Assembly: GCF_003269035.1 (NCBI RefSeq)
Contig: NZ_QLTK01000018.1
Coordinates: forward strand, 1-64,000
Source: Paraburkholderia bryophila
GTDB lineage: Bacteria > Pseudomonadota > Gammaproteobacteria > Burkholderiales > Burkholderiaceae
Length of the DNA stretch: 64,000 nucleotides
Reading direction: 5' to 3'
Made by a program: the position numbers and the translations under genes. The notes under the pieces were generated by a model. The model was not told where the DNA came from, did not search any database, and saw only the letters and a program-made list of their open reading frames with translations. This document shows, piece by piece, positions 25,029-34,038 of the stretch; the first letter of the stretch is position 1, and each line of letters begins with the position of its first letter.

Positions 25029-25063
25029 AAAGGGGCTGCGCCTGAATCAGGCGCAGCCCCTTT
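25029..25063. terminator. bidirectional rho-independent terminator
   Basis: A perfect 16-bp stem (25029-25044 and 25048-25063) around the loop AAT has A3 at its left end and T3 at its right end, so it can work in both directions. It lies between wzc (plus strand) and higA (minus strand), which converge here. Confidence 0.85.
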
Positions 25064-25085
25064 CCATTCACTCGACGCCGGAGCG

Positions 25086-25118
25086 GCGTGGTTTGCGTGC
25101 GCAGCACGCAAACCACGC
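25086..25118. repeat. perfect 15-bp inverted repeat, second hairpin between wzc and higA
   Basis: Arms 25086-25100 and 25104-25118 match perfectly around a 3-base loop. It is 10 bases after the higA stop on the minus strand. No T-run follows on either side, so it may protect the 3' end of the mRNA or back up the neighbouring terminator. Confidence 0.75.
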
Positions 25119-25128
25119 TGTGCCGTTT

Positions 25129-25551
25129 CTACAGAAACGCGCTGACGTCGGTATGAAAACGCACGGCCAACGCTTTGGCGACTTTTTTGCTGATTGCCCG
25201 CCGGCCGGCCAGGATATCGCTCACCACGGTGGGCGAAGCGATACCCATCAGATCCTTCTGCTTGAGCCCGTGCGTTTCCAGCAGATGCCGCAGCACCTCC
25301 CGCGGTTCGGCTTTAGGAATCTCGACGTGCTGCTCTTCCCAGCGTTCGATCAGGTCGGTCACGATCGCGAACAGATCGGAGAGCGGGTCCTCTTCAGTGC
25401 CATTCAGGTGATCGGCAAGCGAGTTGGCGAGGCGCACCATCTGCTGGTAGTCCAATTCGCTGCGGATGGGCGTGATCGGCAACTGGGTTTGCAGCGAGGC
25501 CCAGGTTTGAGCGATGTCGGGAAAAGCTCCCGGAAGGCGATCGGCATTCAT
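25129..25551 (-). CDS. higA: HigA-type antitoxin
   Basis: The 140-residue protein starts at the ATG overlapping the toxin stop (ATGA). An N-terminal part of about 85 residues (RLPGAFPDIAQTWASLQTQL) leads to a C-terminal helix-turn-helix domain with THGLKQKDLMGIASPTVVSD and ILAGRRAISKKVAKALAVRF. HigA proteins bind the toxin, repress the operon promoter and are made from the second gene of the pair, which matches here. Homologues of the IS1106/YgjM type share the layout. Confidence 0.85.
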   Translation of the reverse strand: MNADRLPGAFPDIAQTWASLQTQLPITPIRSELDYQQMVRLANSLADHLNGTEEDPLSDLFAIVTDLIERWEEQHVEIPKAEPREVLRHLLETHGLKQKDLMGIASPTVVSDILAGRRAISKKVAKALAVRFHTDVSAFL

Positions 25552-25847
25552 GAGTTTAAATTCTTCCTCGTCCAAAGGTCGTACTCCGCATGCGTCAATA
25601 CGTGACGAACGAATAACGACTGCCTGTTGTAGTGAATCGCCGCGACGATCCGGAACCGGTTGCCGCCTACATCGAAAACGGTGTATTGCGGCGGCACGTA
25701 GTCCGCGGAGGCGAACGTCTGCTTCAGGTCGTTATAGCCATACGCGAGGCAAGCCTGCGCCAGTGAATACCACGTCATTAGCGCACTGCGCGCGCCCGGA
25801 TGTCTGTTTATAAAGTCCAGCAACGCTTTCTTTGAAATGACCCGCAT
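25548..25847 (-). CDS. higB: HigB-type mRNA interferase toxin
   Basis: The 99-residue protein starts MRVISKKALLDFINRHPGAR behind a GAGGA ribosome site. The segments ALMTWYSLAQACLAYGYNDL, YTVFDVGGNRFRIVAAIHYN and FVRHVLTHAEYDLWTRKNLN fit the HigB (RelE-superfamily) ribonuclease fold, in which basic and His residues cleave mRNA on the ribosome. The toxin comes before the antitoxin, the order typical for higBA. The pair lies between wzc and the next glycosyltransferase, facing against the capsule genes, so it was probably inserted. Confidence 0.88.
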   Translation of the reverse strand: MRVISKKALLDFINRHPGARSALMTWYSLAQACLAYGYNDLKQTFASADYVPPQYTVFDVGGNRFRIVAAIHYNRQSLFVRHVLTHAEYDLWTRKNLNS

Positions 25848-26077
25848 TGGATTTCCTCGCATGGTTTGGCGTGCTGAACATGCACGCTCTACCTGCAAGG
25901 CTAAACAGTACGGTACGACGCCGATAGCTGGCCGGATGGCATAAGACAAAGGCCTGCTGGTCGGGTACTGCGATACGACAGAAAGCATTTTATCCGCGTA
26001 ACGCGAACTTCGCAAGACGCGAATAATGAGACAATCTGGCGACGTCACCTAGCCGCGAATCGACGCGACCGCGTGCT

Positions 26078-27295
26078 TCAACGTCCCCAACTGCTTTCCT
26101 GTGCCGGTTCGCCAGGCCATCCCAGTTCGGGCGCGGCCAGATCGACCTCGTTGCGTTCCACGAGACCGAGTCGTTGGCGCAGCCCGCCCGCGGCGATCGT
26201 GCGCGTCACTTCGGCCATGAACGCGCGCCGGAACACCGCAGCCGAAAAACGCTCGGCGTTCGCGCGACAGGCGGCCGGCGTGATCTGATCACTTTGCCGT
26301 TCGAAGCGGTCGATCGCGCCGAGCATCGACACCACGGTCTGGCGCGCGAAATACACGCCCGTGGGATGCGGCTCGCCGATCGGCACCACCGTTTCGAGCG
26401 CGCCGCCCTTGCCGTAGGCGATCACGGGCGTGCCGCATGCCTGGGCCTCGAGCGGCACGATGCCGAAGTCTTCCTCGGCGGCGAACACGAACGCGCGCGC
26501 GCGTTGCAAATGATCCTTGAGCACCTCGAACGGCTGGTAGCCGAGAATCGTCACGTTCGGGCCGGCCTTGGCGCGAATCGCCGCCATTTCCGGCCCGTCG
26601 CCGATCACGATCAGTTTGCGGTGCGGCGTCGCGCTGAACGTCTCGACGATCAGATCGATGCGCTTATACGGCACCATTCGCGACGCGGTCAGATAGAAGT
26701 CTTCCTTGTTCGTGCACAGTTCGAATTCGTGCACGTCGACCGGCGGCGGTACCACGGCCGCGTCGCGCCGGTAAGTTTTCATCACACGCCGCGCGACGAA
26801 TTGCGAATTGGCGATCAGGCGGTCGACGCCATTCGCCGAATGCGAGTCCCAGCCGCGCAGATAGTGCAGCAACGCGCGCGCGGCCCATGACTTCGGGCCG
26901 CTCAGCAGATTCGCTTCACGCAGATATTGATGCTGCAGATCCCACGCGTAGCGCATGGGCGAATGCACGTAGCTCACGTGGGTTTGATCCGGGCCGACCA
27001 GCACACCCTTGGCGACCGCGTAGGAGCTCGTAATGATCAGATCGTAGCCGGACAGATCGAACTGCTCGACCGCGAGCGGCATCAGCGCCAGATACGCGCG
27101 ATAACGCCGCCGGGCGAACGGCAGACGCTGAATGAACGACGTGGTGACGGGCTTGCCGCCGAGCGGTCTGCGGTCTTCGAGGAAGTCGACAAGACTGAAA
27201 AGATCCGCGTCGGGAAAACATTCGATGATCTGTTCGAGCACCTTCTCGGCGCCACCCGGTGCGACGAGCCAGTCGTGCACGATCGCCACTCTCAT
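26078..27295 (-). CDS. GT4-type glycosyltransferase, WbaZ/GumH-like mannosyltransferase candidate
   Basis: The 405-residue protein starts MRVAIVHDWLVAPGGAEKVL behind GGGGAG. Features include SYAVAKGVLVGPDQTHVSYV, HSPMRYAWDLQHQYLR, the donor segment YLTASRMVPYKRIDLIVE, VIGDGPEMAAI and the E-x7-E stretch EEDFGIVPLEAQACGTPVIA. Proteins with this HSPMRYAWD signature are often annotated as mannosyltransferases of polysaccharide clusters, so a mannose donor is possible. It is read against the wzc operon and divergently from the next GT4 gene. Confidence 0.85.
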   Translation of the reverse strand: MRVAIVHDWLVAPGGAEKVLEQIIECFPDADLFSLVDFLEDRRPLGGKPVTTSFIQRLPFARRRYRAYLALMPLAVEQFDLSGYDLIITSSYAVAKGVLVGPDQTHVSYVHSPMRYAWDLQHQYLREANLLSGPKSWAARALLHYLRGWDSHSANGVDRLIANSQFVARRVMKTYRRDAAVVPPPVDVHEFELCTNKEDFYLTASRMVPYKRIDLIVETFSATPHRKLIVIGDGPEMAAIRAKAGPNVTILGYQPFEVLKDHLQRARAFVFAAEEDFGIVPLEAQACGTPVIAYGKGGALETVVPIGEPHPTGVYFARQTVVSMLGAIDRFERQSDQITPAACRANAERFSAAVFRRAFMAEVTRTIAAGGLRQRLGLVERNEVDLAAPELGWPGEPAQESSWGR

Positions 27296-27463
27296 GATCT
27301 CCCCACCTATTGATAGACGCCTCCAGGGCTTAGCGAAGAGTGTATGTGGCGCATCGTTTGCCGTGCGTGCGCGTGCCCACATTCGACACGCGACAGTGCG
27401 CGAATAATTGAGTCTCGCGCTTCGCCTCTTGCGAATCCACGCTTCTCAATCACTCGCCTTCCT

Positions 27464-28804
27464 ATGCGCCCGACGATCGACGCTTCGCCTCTTGCCCATG
27501 CTTTGCCGCGTATTCCGCCCGTATCGATCGAGTCGACCGCTGCGTCGAATGCGTTGGGGGCTTCTGCTGTGCCTGTTGCGCCTCCTGCTGCGGACGTGGC
27601 GGCAATCAAAGGCATGTGTGCCGCAGCCGGGTCGCCGAGCGTGCTGTTCGTCGATCAAAGCGGCGAACTCGGCGGCGCCGAATTCGCACTACTGCAACTG
27701 GCCGGACACTGCGCCGCTCATAGCGAAGTCGTGCTGTTGTCCGACGGCCCGTTCCGTACGCGGCTCGAAGCGCTCGGCGCGCGCGTGCAGGTGATCAACG
27801 ACGCGCGCGTCTCCGGCATCGCGCGGCAGGCTTCGGGCCTCGCCTGTCTGCGCGTCATACCCGGCATGTTTCGCCAGGTACGGGCGATCGCCGCGCGCGC
27901 ACGCCATTTCGACGTGCTGTTTCTCAATACGCAAAAGGCGCTGGTGCTCGGCGTGCTCGGCAAACCGCTGCATCGCAAACCAGTCATCTGGTATCAGCAC
28001 GATATTCTCACGCGCAACCATTTCGGCCGCGTGCAGTTGAATGTCGTCAAATGGCTGGTGCGTTTCGCGGTCGATCAGGTGGTGGTGAATTCGCAGGCCT
28101 CGGCGCGCTCGCTCGCGGCGTTGACGGGTATGGCGGCGGACTCGGTACCGGTGATCTACAACGGCATCGATGCGGCCGCGTTCAGTCTTGTGGAAGGTGC
28201 CGATGGCGCCGACGGTACCGGCGTCGCCCCGTTGCGGCGACGGCTCGGTCTGCCCGCCGATGCATGGCTCGCGGGTCTGTTCAGCCGGCTCGCGCCGTGG
28301 AAAGGCCAGCATATCGCGCTCGACGCCATCGCCCGTTTGCCCGACGCGCATCTGGTGCTGGTCGGCGCACCGCTGTTCGGCGAGGACGCGTACGCGCAGC
28401 GTTTACACGAACAGGCAGCCGCGCTCGGCATTGCGGATCGTGTCCATTTCGCGGGCTTTCAGGACGACGTGCCCGCGTGGATGAGCGCGATGGATGTGAT
28501 CCTGCATACGTCGACGGAACCGGAGCCGTTTGGGCGGGTGATCGTCGAAGGCATGGCGGCAGCGCGTCCGGTGATTGCGGCGGCGGCGGGTGGCGTGACC
28601 GAGATCGTGCGGCATCGGCAGAATGGCTGGCTGGTGGAGCCTGGCGATGTCGACGCATTGGTGAAGGCGATCGACGCGTTGCGAGCCGATCCCGTCCTCG
28701 CGCAGCGGCTTGCGCGACAGGCGCGGGACGATGCACGGTCGGCGTTTTCGGTGGAGCAGTATCTGGAGAAGATGACGCAGGCGATCCGGCAGGCTGCGCG
28801 TTGA
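27464..28804 (+). CDS. GT4-type glycosyltransferase
   Basis: The 446-residue protein has a weakly conserved N-terminal extension, then SPSVLFVDQSGELGGAEFAL, WYQHDILTRNHFGRVQLNVV, VIYNGIDAAAFSL, LAGLFSRLAPWKGQHIALDA, LVGAPLFGEDAY and the E-x7-E element TEPEPFGRVIVEGMAAARPV. The start is uncertain: ATGs at 27344, 27464 and 27614 are in frame. The GT fold begins just after the last one, and 27464 is a compromise. It probably belongs to the same polysaccharide pathway and completes a set of five GT4 plus one GT2 enzymes. Confidence 0.8.
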   Translation: MRPTIDASPLAHALPRIPPVSIESTAASNALGASAVPVAPPAADVAAIKGMCAAAGSPSVLFVDQSGELGGAEFALLQLAGHCAAHSEVVLLSDGPFRTRLEALGARVQVINDARVSGIARQASGLACLRVIPGMFRQVRAIAARARHFDVLFLNTQKALVLGVLGKPLHRKPVIWYQHDILTRNHFGRVQLNVVKWLVRFAVDQVVVNSQASARSLAALTGMAADSVPVIYNGIDAAAFSLVEGADGADGTGVAPLRRRLGLPADAWLAGLFSRLAPWKGQHIALDAIARLPDAHLVLVGAPLFGEDAYAQRLHEQAAALGIADRVHFAGFQDDVPAWMSAMDVILHTSTEPEPFGRVIVEGMAAARPVIAAAAGGVTEIVRHRQNGWLVEPGDVDALVKAIDALRADPVLAQRLARQARDDARSAFSVEQYLEKMTQAIRQAAR

Positions 28805-28896
28805 GGTGGGTAGAAGCGTGGGTTGGTGCGCGGGACGCGGCGCCAGTAGATGGGCTAACCGCCGTGGGCTTCTGGAAGGAAACCCACTGAAGAATA

Positions 28897-28930
28897 CGCG
28901 CGTGAGCCTTTCTCGACAGACTCACGCGCG
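28897..28930. terminator. 10-bp hairpin between converging genes
   Basis: Arms 28897-28906 and 28921-28930 are perfect (CGCGCGTGAG and CTCACGCGCG) with a 14-base loop. It lies between the GT4 gene on the plus strand and rpiA on the minus strand. There is no T-run, so it is a candidate only. Confidence 0.5.
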
Positions 28931-28947
28931 GTTCAATCGAAGCTCGA

Positions 28948-29643
28948 TCAGTCCCGGCCGTACTCGATCGTTTCAACGCCGGTGTCCGTGCCGAGCAGGC
29001 ACAGATTCGCGCCACGTCCCGCGAACAGACCTACGGTCACCACACCCGGCCATGCGTTGATATGCATTTCCAGCGCGCGCGGGTCGCTAATGCGCAGACC
29101 TTTGACATCGATGATTTCGTTACCGTTATCGGTAATGAACGGCACACCTTCTTTCGTCACACGGACGACCGGCACACCGCCGAGCGCGGTGATGCGGCGG
29201 CCGATCGCGGTACGCGCCATCGGCACCACTTCGATCGGCAGCGGGAAGTTGCCGAGCGTGTCGACCAGCTTGCTCGCATCTGCAATGCAGACGAATACGT
29301 CCGACACCGACGCGACGATTTTCTCGCGCGTCAGCGCGCCGCCGCCGCCCTTGATCATCGCGCCGCTGTGGTCGATCTCGTCGGCGCCGTCCACGTACAC
29401 GCGCAGCGAATCGATTTCGTTCAGGTCGAGCACCTTGAAGCCGTGCGATTGCAAACGCGCGGTGGTGGCGAGCGAGCTCGACACCGCGCCGCGATAGCGC
29501 GACTTGCTGGCGGCCAACGCGTCGATGAAACAGTTCGCGGTGGAGCCGGTGCCGACACCGATGATCGAGCCTTCGGGCACGGTGGCGTTCACGTAGTCGG
29601 CGGCGGCCTGGCCGACCAGTTGCTTGAGTTCGTCTTGAGTCAT
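28948..29643 (-). CDS. rpiA: ribose-5-phosphate isomerase A
   Basis: The 231-residue enzyme interconverts ribose 5-phosphate and ribulose 5-phosphate in the pentose phosphate pathway. It has [15 protein letters not shown] near the N-terminus, the active-site [20 protein letters not shown] and [15 protein letters not shown]. The start [18 protein letters not shown] and the length match the family. It is followed at the 3' side by a convergent glycosyltransferase and preceded by rlmB on the same strand. Confidence 0.97.
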   Translation of the reverse strand: MTQDELKQLVGQAAADYVNATVPEGSIIGVGTGSTANCFIDALAASKSRYRGAVSSSLATTARLQSHGFKVLDLNEIDSLRVYVDGADEIDHSGAMIKGGGGALTREKIVASVSDVFVCIADASKLVDTLGNFPLPIEVVPMARTAIGRRITALGGVPVVRVTKEGVPFITDNGNEIIDVKGLRISDPRALEMHINAWPGVVTVGLFAGRGANLCLLGTDTGVETIEYGRD

Positions 29644-29706
29644 GGGAGAGGCTGGCTTGCAGTAAAAACCGCTAGTTTACCGGAGTGACCTACGCGCGCT
29701 CGGGGA

Positions 29707-30453
29707 TTACTTCTTCTTCACCGACCGCTGACGCACGGCTTCGTACAGACACACGCCGCTCGCCACGGAAACATTCAGACTCTCCACCGTCCCCGCCATG
29801 GGAATCTGCATGACCATATCGCAGGTGTCGCGCGTGAGACGGCGCATGCCCTCGCCTTCCGCACCCATCACCAACGCGACCGGGCCATCCAGTTCCGTTT
29901 CGTACAGGCTCTTGGTCGCCTCGTCCGCCGTGCCGACCACCCACACGCCGGCATCTTTCAACTCACGCAGCGCGCGCGCCAGGTTCGTCACGGTGATGTA
30001 CGGCACCGTGTCGGCGGCGCCGCTCGCGACCTTCGCCGCCGTCGCGTTCAATCCGACCGCGCGATCGCGCGGCGCAATCACCGCATGCGCGCCAGCGGCA
30101 TCCGCCACCCGCAGACACGCGCCGAGGTTGTGCGGATCGGTCACGCCGTCCAGCACCAGAATCAGCGCCGAACCGTTGATACCGTCGAGCAGTTCCGCGA
30201 GGTTCTGCGCGAGCGGCATGTCGGTTGCGCGCGCAACCACGCCCTGGTGACGCTCCGTGTGCGAGAGGCCCCACAGACGCGTTTCGTCGGCGGCGATCAG
30301 ACGCACGCCGGCTTCTTTCGCCGCGTGCAGAAACTCGGTCATGCGACGATCCTTGCGCGTGGCGTCGTAATAGACCTCTTCGACCGTCGACGCGTCGTGA
30401 CGCATACGCGCGGTCACTGCGTGGAAACCGTATAAAACCTTGAGACGTGACAT
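29707..30453 (-). CDS. rlmB: 23S rRNA (guanosine-2'-O-)-methyltransferase RlmB
   Basis: The 248-residue SpoU/TrmH-family enzyme methylates the 2'-O of a guanosine in the peptidyl-transferase region of 23S rRNA. The N-terminal substrate-binding domain ([18 protein letters not shown]) leads to the knotted SPOUT domain with [40 protein letters not shown] and [21 protein letters not shown] longer in-frame start at 30528 was rejected because the conserved start is [13 protein letters not shown]. rnr lies 199 bases upstream on the same strand, the pair usually found together in proteobacteria. Confidence 0.96.
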   Translation of the reverse strand: MSRLKVLYGFHAVTARMRHDASTVEEVYYDATRKDRRMTEFLHAAKEAGVRLIAADETRLWGLSHTERHQGVVARATDMPLAQNLAELLDGINGSALILVLDGVTDPHNLGACLRVADAAGAHAVIAPRDRAVGLNATAAKVASGAADTVPYITVTNLARALRELKDAGVWVVGTADEATKSLYETELDGPVALVMGAEGEGMRRLTRDTCDMVMQIPMAGTVESLNVSVASGVCLYEAVRQRSVKKK

Positions 30454-30652
30454 GACTGATACAACCTTTGATTGAGCGCGACTGCAACGCGCGCTGCTGT
30501 GATGAAGACGAGCTTGAGTATTTGGCAAGGCGCTTCGTTACGCCACCCGTTTGCAGGTTTCGCTCGAGTACTTGACCGCGTTAAAACGAACACCGCGCGC
30601 AACCGGTACGTTGCTCCGTACCCGATGCGCGCGGTTCTAAAACAAGGCCGCT

Positions 30653-33166
30653 TCAGCGCTTCTTGCGAGCCTGCGATTTCGCTGCCGGTTTGGCCGCAGC
30701 GCCATGCTTCTTCGCCGCGCCGCGCGCCGCGCGTGCTTCCTTGACCGCAGCGGTTTGCGCAGGCGCGGCCTTCTTGCGCCGTGCTCCCGGCGCGGAGGCG
30801 TTACCACCGGCGCCACCGTCCATGGGCGGCAACGAGCGCACGCGCGCCCCGCCGCTTTCACCCGACGACTTGTCGGCCAACGCCGCACGCGCTGCCGGCG
30901 GCTTGATCGGCGTATCGCGCACGAGGCGGAAGTCGATCTTGCGCGCATCCAGATCGACGCGGCTCACCTGCACGCGCACACGGTCCGACAAACGGTAGCG
31001 GATGCCGGTACGCTCGCCGCGCAACTCGTTCTTGATCTCGTCGTACTGGAAGTAATCCGAGCCGAGTTCGGTGACGTGCACGAGGCCCTCGATAAAGAGC
31101 GAATCGAGCTGCACGAAAATGCCGAACGACGTGACGCCGTTCACCATGCCGCCGTACTCTTCGCCGAGCTTGTCGCGCATGAAGTAGCACTTCAGCCAGG
31201 CTTCGACGTCGCGCGAGGCTTCGTCGGCGCGGCGTTCGTTGGCCGAGCAATGCAGCCCGAGCTCTTCCCAGATCGCCACGTTGTTCGCGCGCGCGCGGCC
31301 GCGTTTTTCCTCGTCGGACTGCTGCATGGCGCGAGCACGCGGCGACAGCGCCGTATTCAACTCGACGCCTTGCGGCGGCTCCGGCTGATACTTGCGGCCC
31401 TGCAGGATCGCGTAGATCGCGCGGTGCGTGAGCAGGTCGGGATAACGGCGGATCGGACTCGTGAAGTGGGCATACGCCTCATACGCGAGACCGAAGTGGC
31501 CGATGTTGTCCGGGCTGTAGACCGCTTGCTGCATGGAGCGCAGCAGCATGGTTTGCAGCATCTGCGCGTCGGGCCGCTCGCGGATCTGCGCCATCAGCGC
31601 GGCGTAGTCGCTGGCATGCGGTTTGTCGCCGCCGGCTAGCGAAAGGCCCATACCGCGCAGGAACGTGCGCAGATTCTCGAGCTTTTCAGCGGTCGGACCC
31701 GCGTGGACGCGGAACAGACCCGGATGCTTGTTGCGCTTGAGGAAGTCGGCCGCGCAGACGTTCGCGGCCAGCATGCATTCCTCGATCAGCTTGTGCGCGT
31801 CGTTGCGGGTGCGCGGGATGATCTGTTCGATCTTGCCCTGCGCATTGCAGACGATGTAAGTCTCGGTCGTGTCGAAGTCGATCGCGCCGCGTTTCTGACG
31901 CGCCGCGAACAGCGACTTGTAGACGCCGTACAGATTCTGCAACTGCGGCAGTAACGCAGCGCGGCGCGTGGCCTCCGGACCTTTGGTGTTTTTCAGCACC
32001 GCGGCGACTTCCGTATAGGTCAGACGCGCGGCGGAATTGATCACGCCGGGATAGAACTGATACGCCTTCACTTCGCCACGTGCGGTGACGATCATGTCGC
32101 ACACCAGCACGCAACGGTCGACGTGCGGATTCAGCGAACACAAGCCGTTCGACAGTTTCTCCGGCAGCATTGGAATCACCCGGCGCGGGAAATACACCGA
32201 GGTGCTGCGTTCGATCGCGTCGGCGTCGAGCCCGCTCTTCGGATGCACGTAATGCGACACGTCCGCGATCGCGACGATCAGACGGAAGCCCTCGCCACGA
32301 CCCACCTGCACCGGCTCGCAGTACACGGCGTCGTCGAAGTCGCGGGCGTCTTCGCCGTCGATCGTGACGAGCGGCACGTCGCGCAGATCGATGCGATGCC
32401 GCGCGTCGACCGGGCGCACTTCGTCAGGGAGTTTGGCGGCTTCGTCGAGCGCGGCCTGGCTGAACTCGTGCGGCACGCCGTATTTGCGCACCGCGATTTC
32501 GATTTCCATGCCGGGGTCGTCGATATCGCCGAGCACTTCCACCACGCGGCCGAGCGGCTGCGAATGACGGCTCGGGAAATCGGTCAGCTCGACCACCACC
32601 ACCTGGCCGACCTTGGCCTTCCTGGTGTTCTGCTGGATCAGGATGTCATGGCCGATGCGCTTGTCTTCAGGCGCCACGATCAGCGCGCCGTTCTCGCTCA
32701 GCAAACGGCCGATCACGCGCTTGTTGGCGCGGTCCGTGACCTCGACGACATGCCCTTCCGGACGCCCACGCCGGTCATAGCCGACGATGCGCGCAAGCAC
32801 GCGGTCGTTGTGCATGACCTTCTGCATTTCGCCGGTGGGCAGGAACAGATCGTCCTGGCCGTCGTCGCGAATCAGGAAACCGAAACCGTCGCGATGACCT
32901 TGTACCCGGCCCGCGACGAAGTTCGACGGATGCGTGAGTTGATAGAGATTGCGCTGATCGAGCCGGATCTGGCCGTCGCGCTCCATGGCGCCTAAGCGCT
33001 TGAAAAATCCTTCGCGTTCCTGGCGTTTGATCGACAGGGCTTCGGCGATGTCGTTCGCGGCAAGTGGCGCTTCGCTCGTGCGCAGGACGCCCAGAATTTC
33101 TTCGCGGCTTGGAATCGGATACGGGAATTTGCTCAAGGGCTTGTCGATGATTTTTTCTCGTTGCAT
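30653..33166 (-). CDS. rnr: ribonuclease R
   Basis: The 837-residue 3'-5' exoribonuclease degrades structured RNA. Domains in order are an N-terminal winged helix (REEILGVLRTSEAPLAANDI), cold-shock domains (GRVQGHRDGFGFLIRDDGQD), the RNB catalytic domain with VTIDGEDARDFDDAVYCE and its metal-binding Asp residues, and an S1 domain near residue 690 (GMVNGVTSFGIFVQL). The C-terminal tail of about 75 residues is rich in Lys, Ala and Arg, as usual for RNase R. I chose MQREKIIDKPLSKFPYPIPS at 33166 as start; the open frame further upstream is not conserved. Confidence 0.95.
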   Translation of the reverse strand: MQREKIIDKPLSKFPYPIPSREEILGVLRTSEAPLAANDIAEALSIKRQEREGFFKRLGAMERDGQIRLDQRNLYQLTHPSNFVAGRVQGHRDGFGFLIRDDGQDDLFLPTGEMQKVMHNDRVLARIVGYDRRGRPEGHVVEVTDRANKRVIGRLLSENGALIVAPEDKRIGHDILIQQNTRKAKVGQVVVVELTDFPSRHSQPLGRVVEVLGDIDDPGMEIEIAVRKYGVPHEFSQAALDEAAKLPDEVRPVDARHRIDLRDVPLVTIDGEDARDFDDAVYCEPVQVGRGEGFRLIVAIADVSHYVHPKSGLDADAIERSTSVYFPRRVIPMLPEKLSNGLCSLNPHVDRCVLVCDMIVTARGEVKAYQFYPGVINSAARLTYTEVAAVLKNTKGPEATRRAALLPQLQNLYGVYKSLFAARQKRGAIDFDTTETYIVCNAQGKIEQIIPRTRNDAHKLIEECMLAANVCAADFLKRNKHPGLFRVHAGPTAEKLENLRTFLRGMGLSLAGGDKPHASDYAALMAQIRERPDAQMLQTMLLRSMQQAVYSPDNIGHFGLAYEAYAHFTSPIRRYPDLLTHRAIYAILQGRKYQPEPPQGVELNTALSPRARAMQQSDEEKRGRARANNVAIWEELGLHCSANERRADEASRDVEAWLKCYFMRDKLGEEYGGMVNGVTSFGIFVQLDSLFIEGLVHVTELGSDYFQYDEIKNELRGERTGIRYRLSDRVRVQVSRVDLDARKIDFRLVRDTPIKPPAARAALADKSSGESGGARVRSLPPMDGGAGGNASAPGARRKKAAPAQTAAVKEARAARGAAKKHGAAAKPAAKSQARKKR

Positions 33167-33455
33167 GGACGTCGGTCGGCGATGTGGCTCGGCTTTAGGA
33201 AGCGTTTGCTTGGCGCTTGAGTTGCACTTGCGATTGCACAGGAAAGACTCTCTCGGGTCCGGCTCGTTCAAGGCTGAGTCCGACGGGCGTGTGTGCACCG
33301 TGCCAACGAACTACTGCGAGGCATTCTAACACCCGTCTCGCGCGCCAAGCGGCCCGTCAATAGTCGCTGTGCCGTCGATATGGCGTCGCCGCGAAAGACG
33401 TGCGGACCCGCTATCGCGATGTTTAAGCAAGTTCTTAGAAACTTCCCAGAAACGC
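33167..33455. other. upstream region of rnr
   Basis: The 340-base gap between rnr and the first tRNA gene holds the rnr promoter on the minus strand and, at its right end, the tRNA promoter listed separately. A short open frame in it is not supported by any family. The part from about 33,420 is richer in A and T. Confidence 0.4.
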
Positions 33456-33483
33456 TTGACAGGCCTGAATCGGTCGCTATAAT
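33456..33483 (+). promoter_or_regulatory. sigma-70 promoter of the first tRNA-Leu gene
   Basis: TTGACA at 33456-33461 and TATAAT at 33478-33483 both match consensus and are 16 bases apart. The tRNA starts 25 bases after the -10. Confidence 0.9.
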
Positions 33484-33507
33484 GGCGTTCTTTGCTGTTC
33501 ATCACCT

Positions 33508-33594
33508 GCCCAGGTGGCGAAATTGGTAGACGCACTAGGTTCAGGTCCTAGCGGTGGCAACACTGTGGAGGTTCGAGTCCTCTCTTGGGCACCA
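33508..33594 (+). tRNA. tRNA-Leu (anticodon CAG), first copy
   Basis: The 87-base sequence folds as a long-variable-arm tRNA. The acceptor arm is GCCCAGG with CTTGGGC (one G-T pair), the anticodon stem is CTAGG/CCTAG with the loop TTCAGGT, the T arm contains GGTTCGAGTCC, and CCA is encoded at the 3' end. The anticodon CAG reads the CUG codon, the commonest Leu codon in this genome. Confidence 0.97.
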
Positions 33595-33603
33595 GATTCA
33601 AAA

Positions 33604-33629
33604 GTAAAGCCGCCTCCGGGCGGCTTTAC
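33604..33629 (+). terminator. terminator after the first tRNA-Leu
   Basis: A perfect 11-bp stem (33604-33614 with 33619-33629) has a TCCG loop and is followed by a T-rich stretch (TATTTG). It begins 9 bases after the tRNA end. Confidence 0.85.
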
Positions 33630-33783
33630 TATTTGTGTGAGGCTGGTTGATACGGCTCATGTTGTTCGGAACCGATCAGCTCGTTTTCATGAAGTTGGCA
33701 GGACGGTAGTCGGTGGTGAAGTCTCACTTCGCCGCCCGATTTAACCGGGCGATTGAAGCAGCGAAGTTTGTTTGTCGGCAGGG

Positions 33784-33811
33784 TTGACACGCTGAATCTT
33801 CACGCTAAAAT
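33784..33811 (+). promoter_or_regulatory. sigma-70 promoter of the second tRNA-Leu gene
   Basis: TTGACA at 33784-33789 and TAAAAT at 33806-33811, spaced by 16 bases. The tRNA starts 21 bases downstream. Confidence 0.85.
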
Positions 33812-33832
33812 AGCGGTCTAGTTTGAAGACGT

Positions 33833-33919
33833 GCCCAGGTGGCGGAATTGGTAGACGCACTAGGTTCAGGTCCTAGCGGTGGCAACACCGTGGAGGTTCG
33901 AGTCCTCTCCTGGGCACCA
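33833..33919 (+). tRNA. tRNA-Leu (anticodon CAG), second copy
   Basis: The 87-base gene differs from the first copy at only three sites that I can see: GCGGAATTGG for GCGAAATTGG in the D arm, CACCG for CACTG in the variable region, and CCTGGGC for CTTGGGC in the acceptor stem, which here pairs perfectly. CCA is encoded. It is a duplicate with its own promoter and terminator. Confidence 0.97.
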
Positions 33920-33954
33920 CAAGTTGTTCCGGCTTAAGCCGAAAGTAGTTCGAG

Positions 33955-33990
33955 AAACCCCGTAAGATTAATTGTCTTACGGGGTTTTTT
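33955..33990 (+). terminator. terminator after the second tRNA-Leu
   Basis: The 13-bp stem 33955-33967 with 33975-33987 has a 7-base loop and continues into a run of six T. The A-rich left arm could also terminate the minus-strand chloride channel gene. Confidence 0.92.
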
Positions 33991-34038
33991 GTTGTCCAAA
34001 GATTTTAGCAAGCGCGATATTCGCCAGCGCAAAAGACC

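Noticed and set aside
33508-33919. tRNA-Leu genes as the attachment site of an integrated element
   Set aside because: No integrase gene and no direct repeat of a tRNA 3' end are visible in the window.
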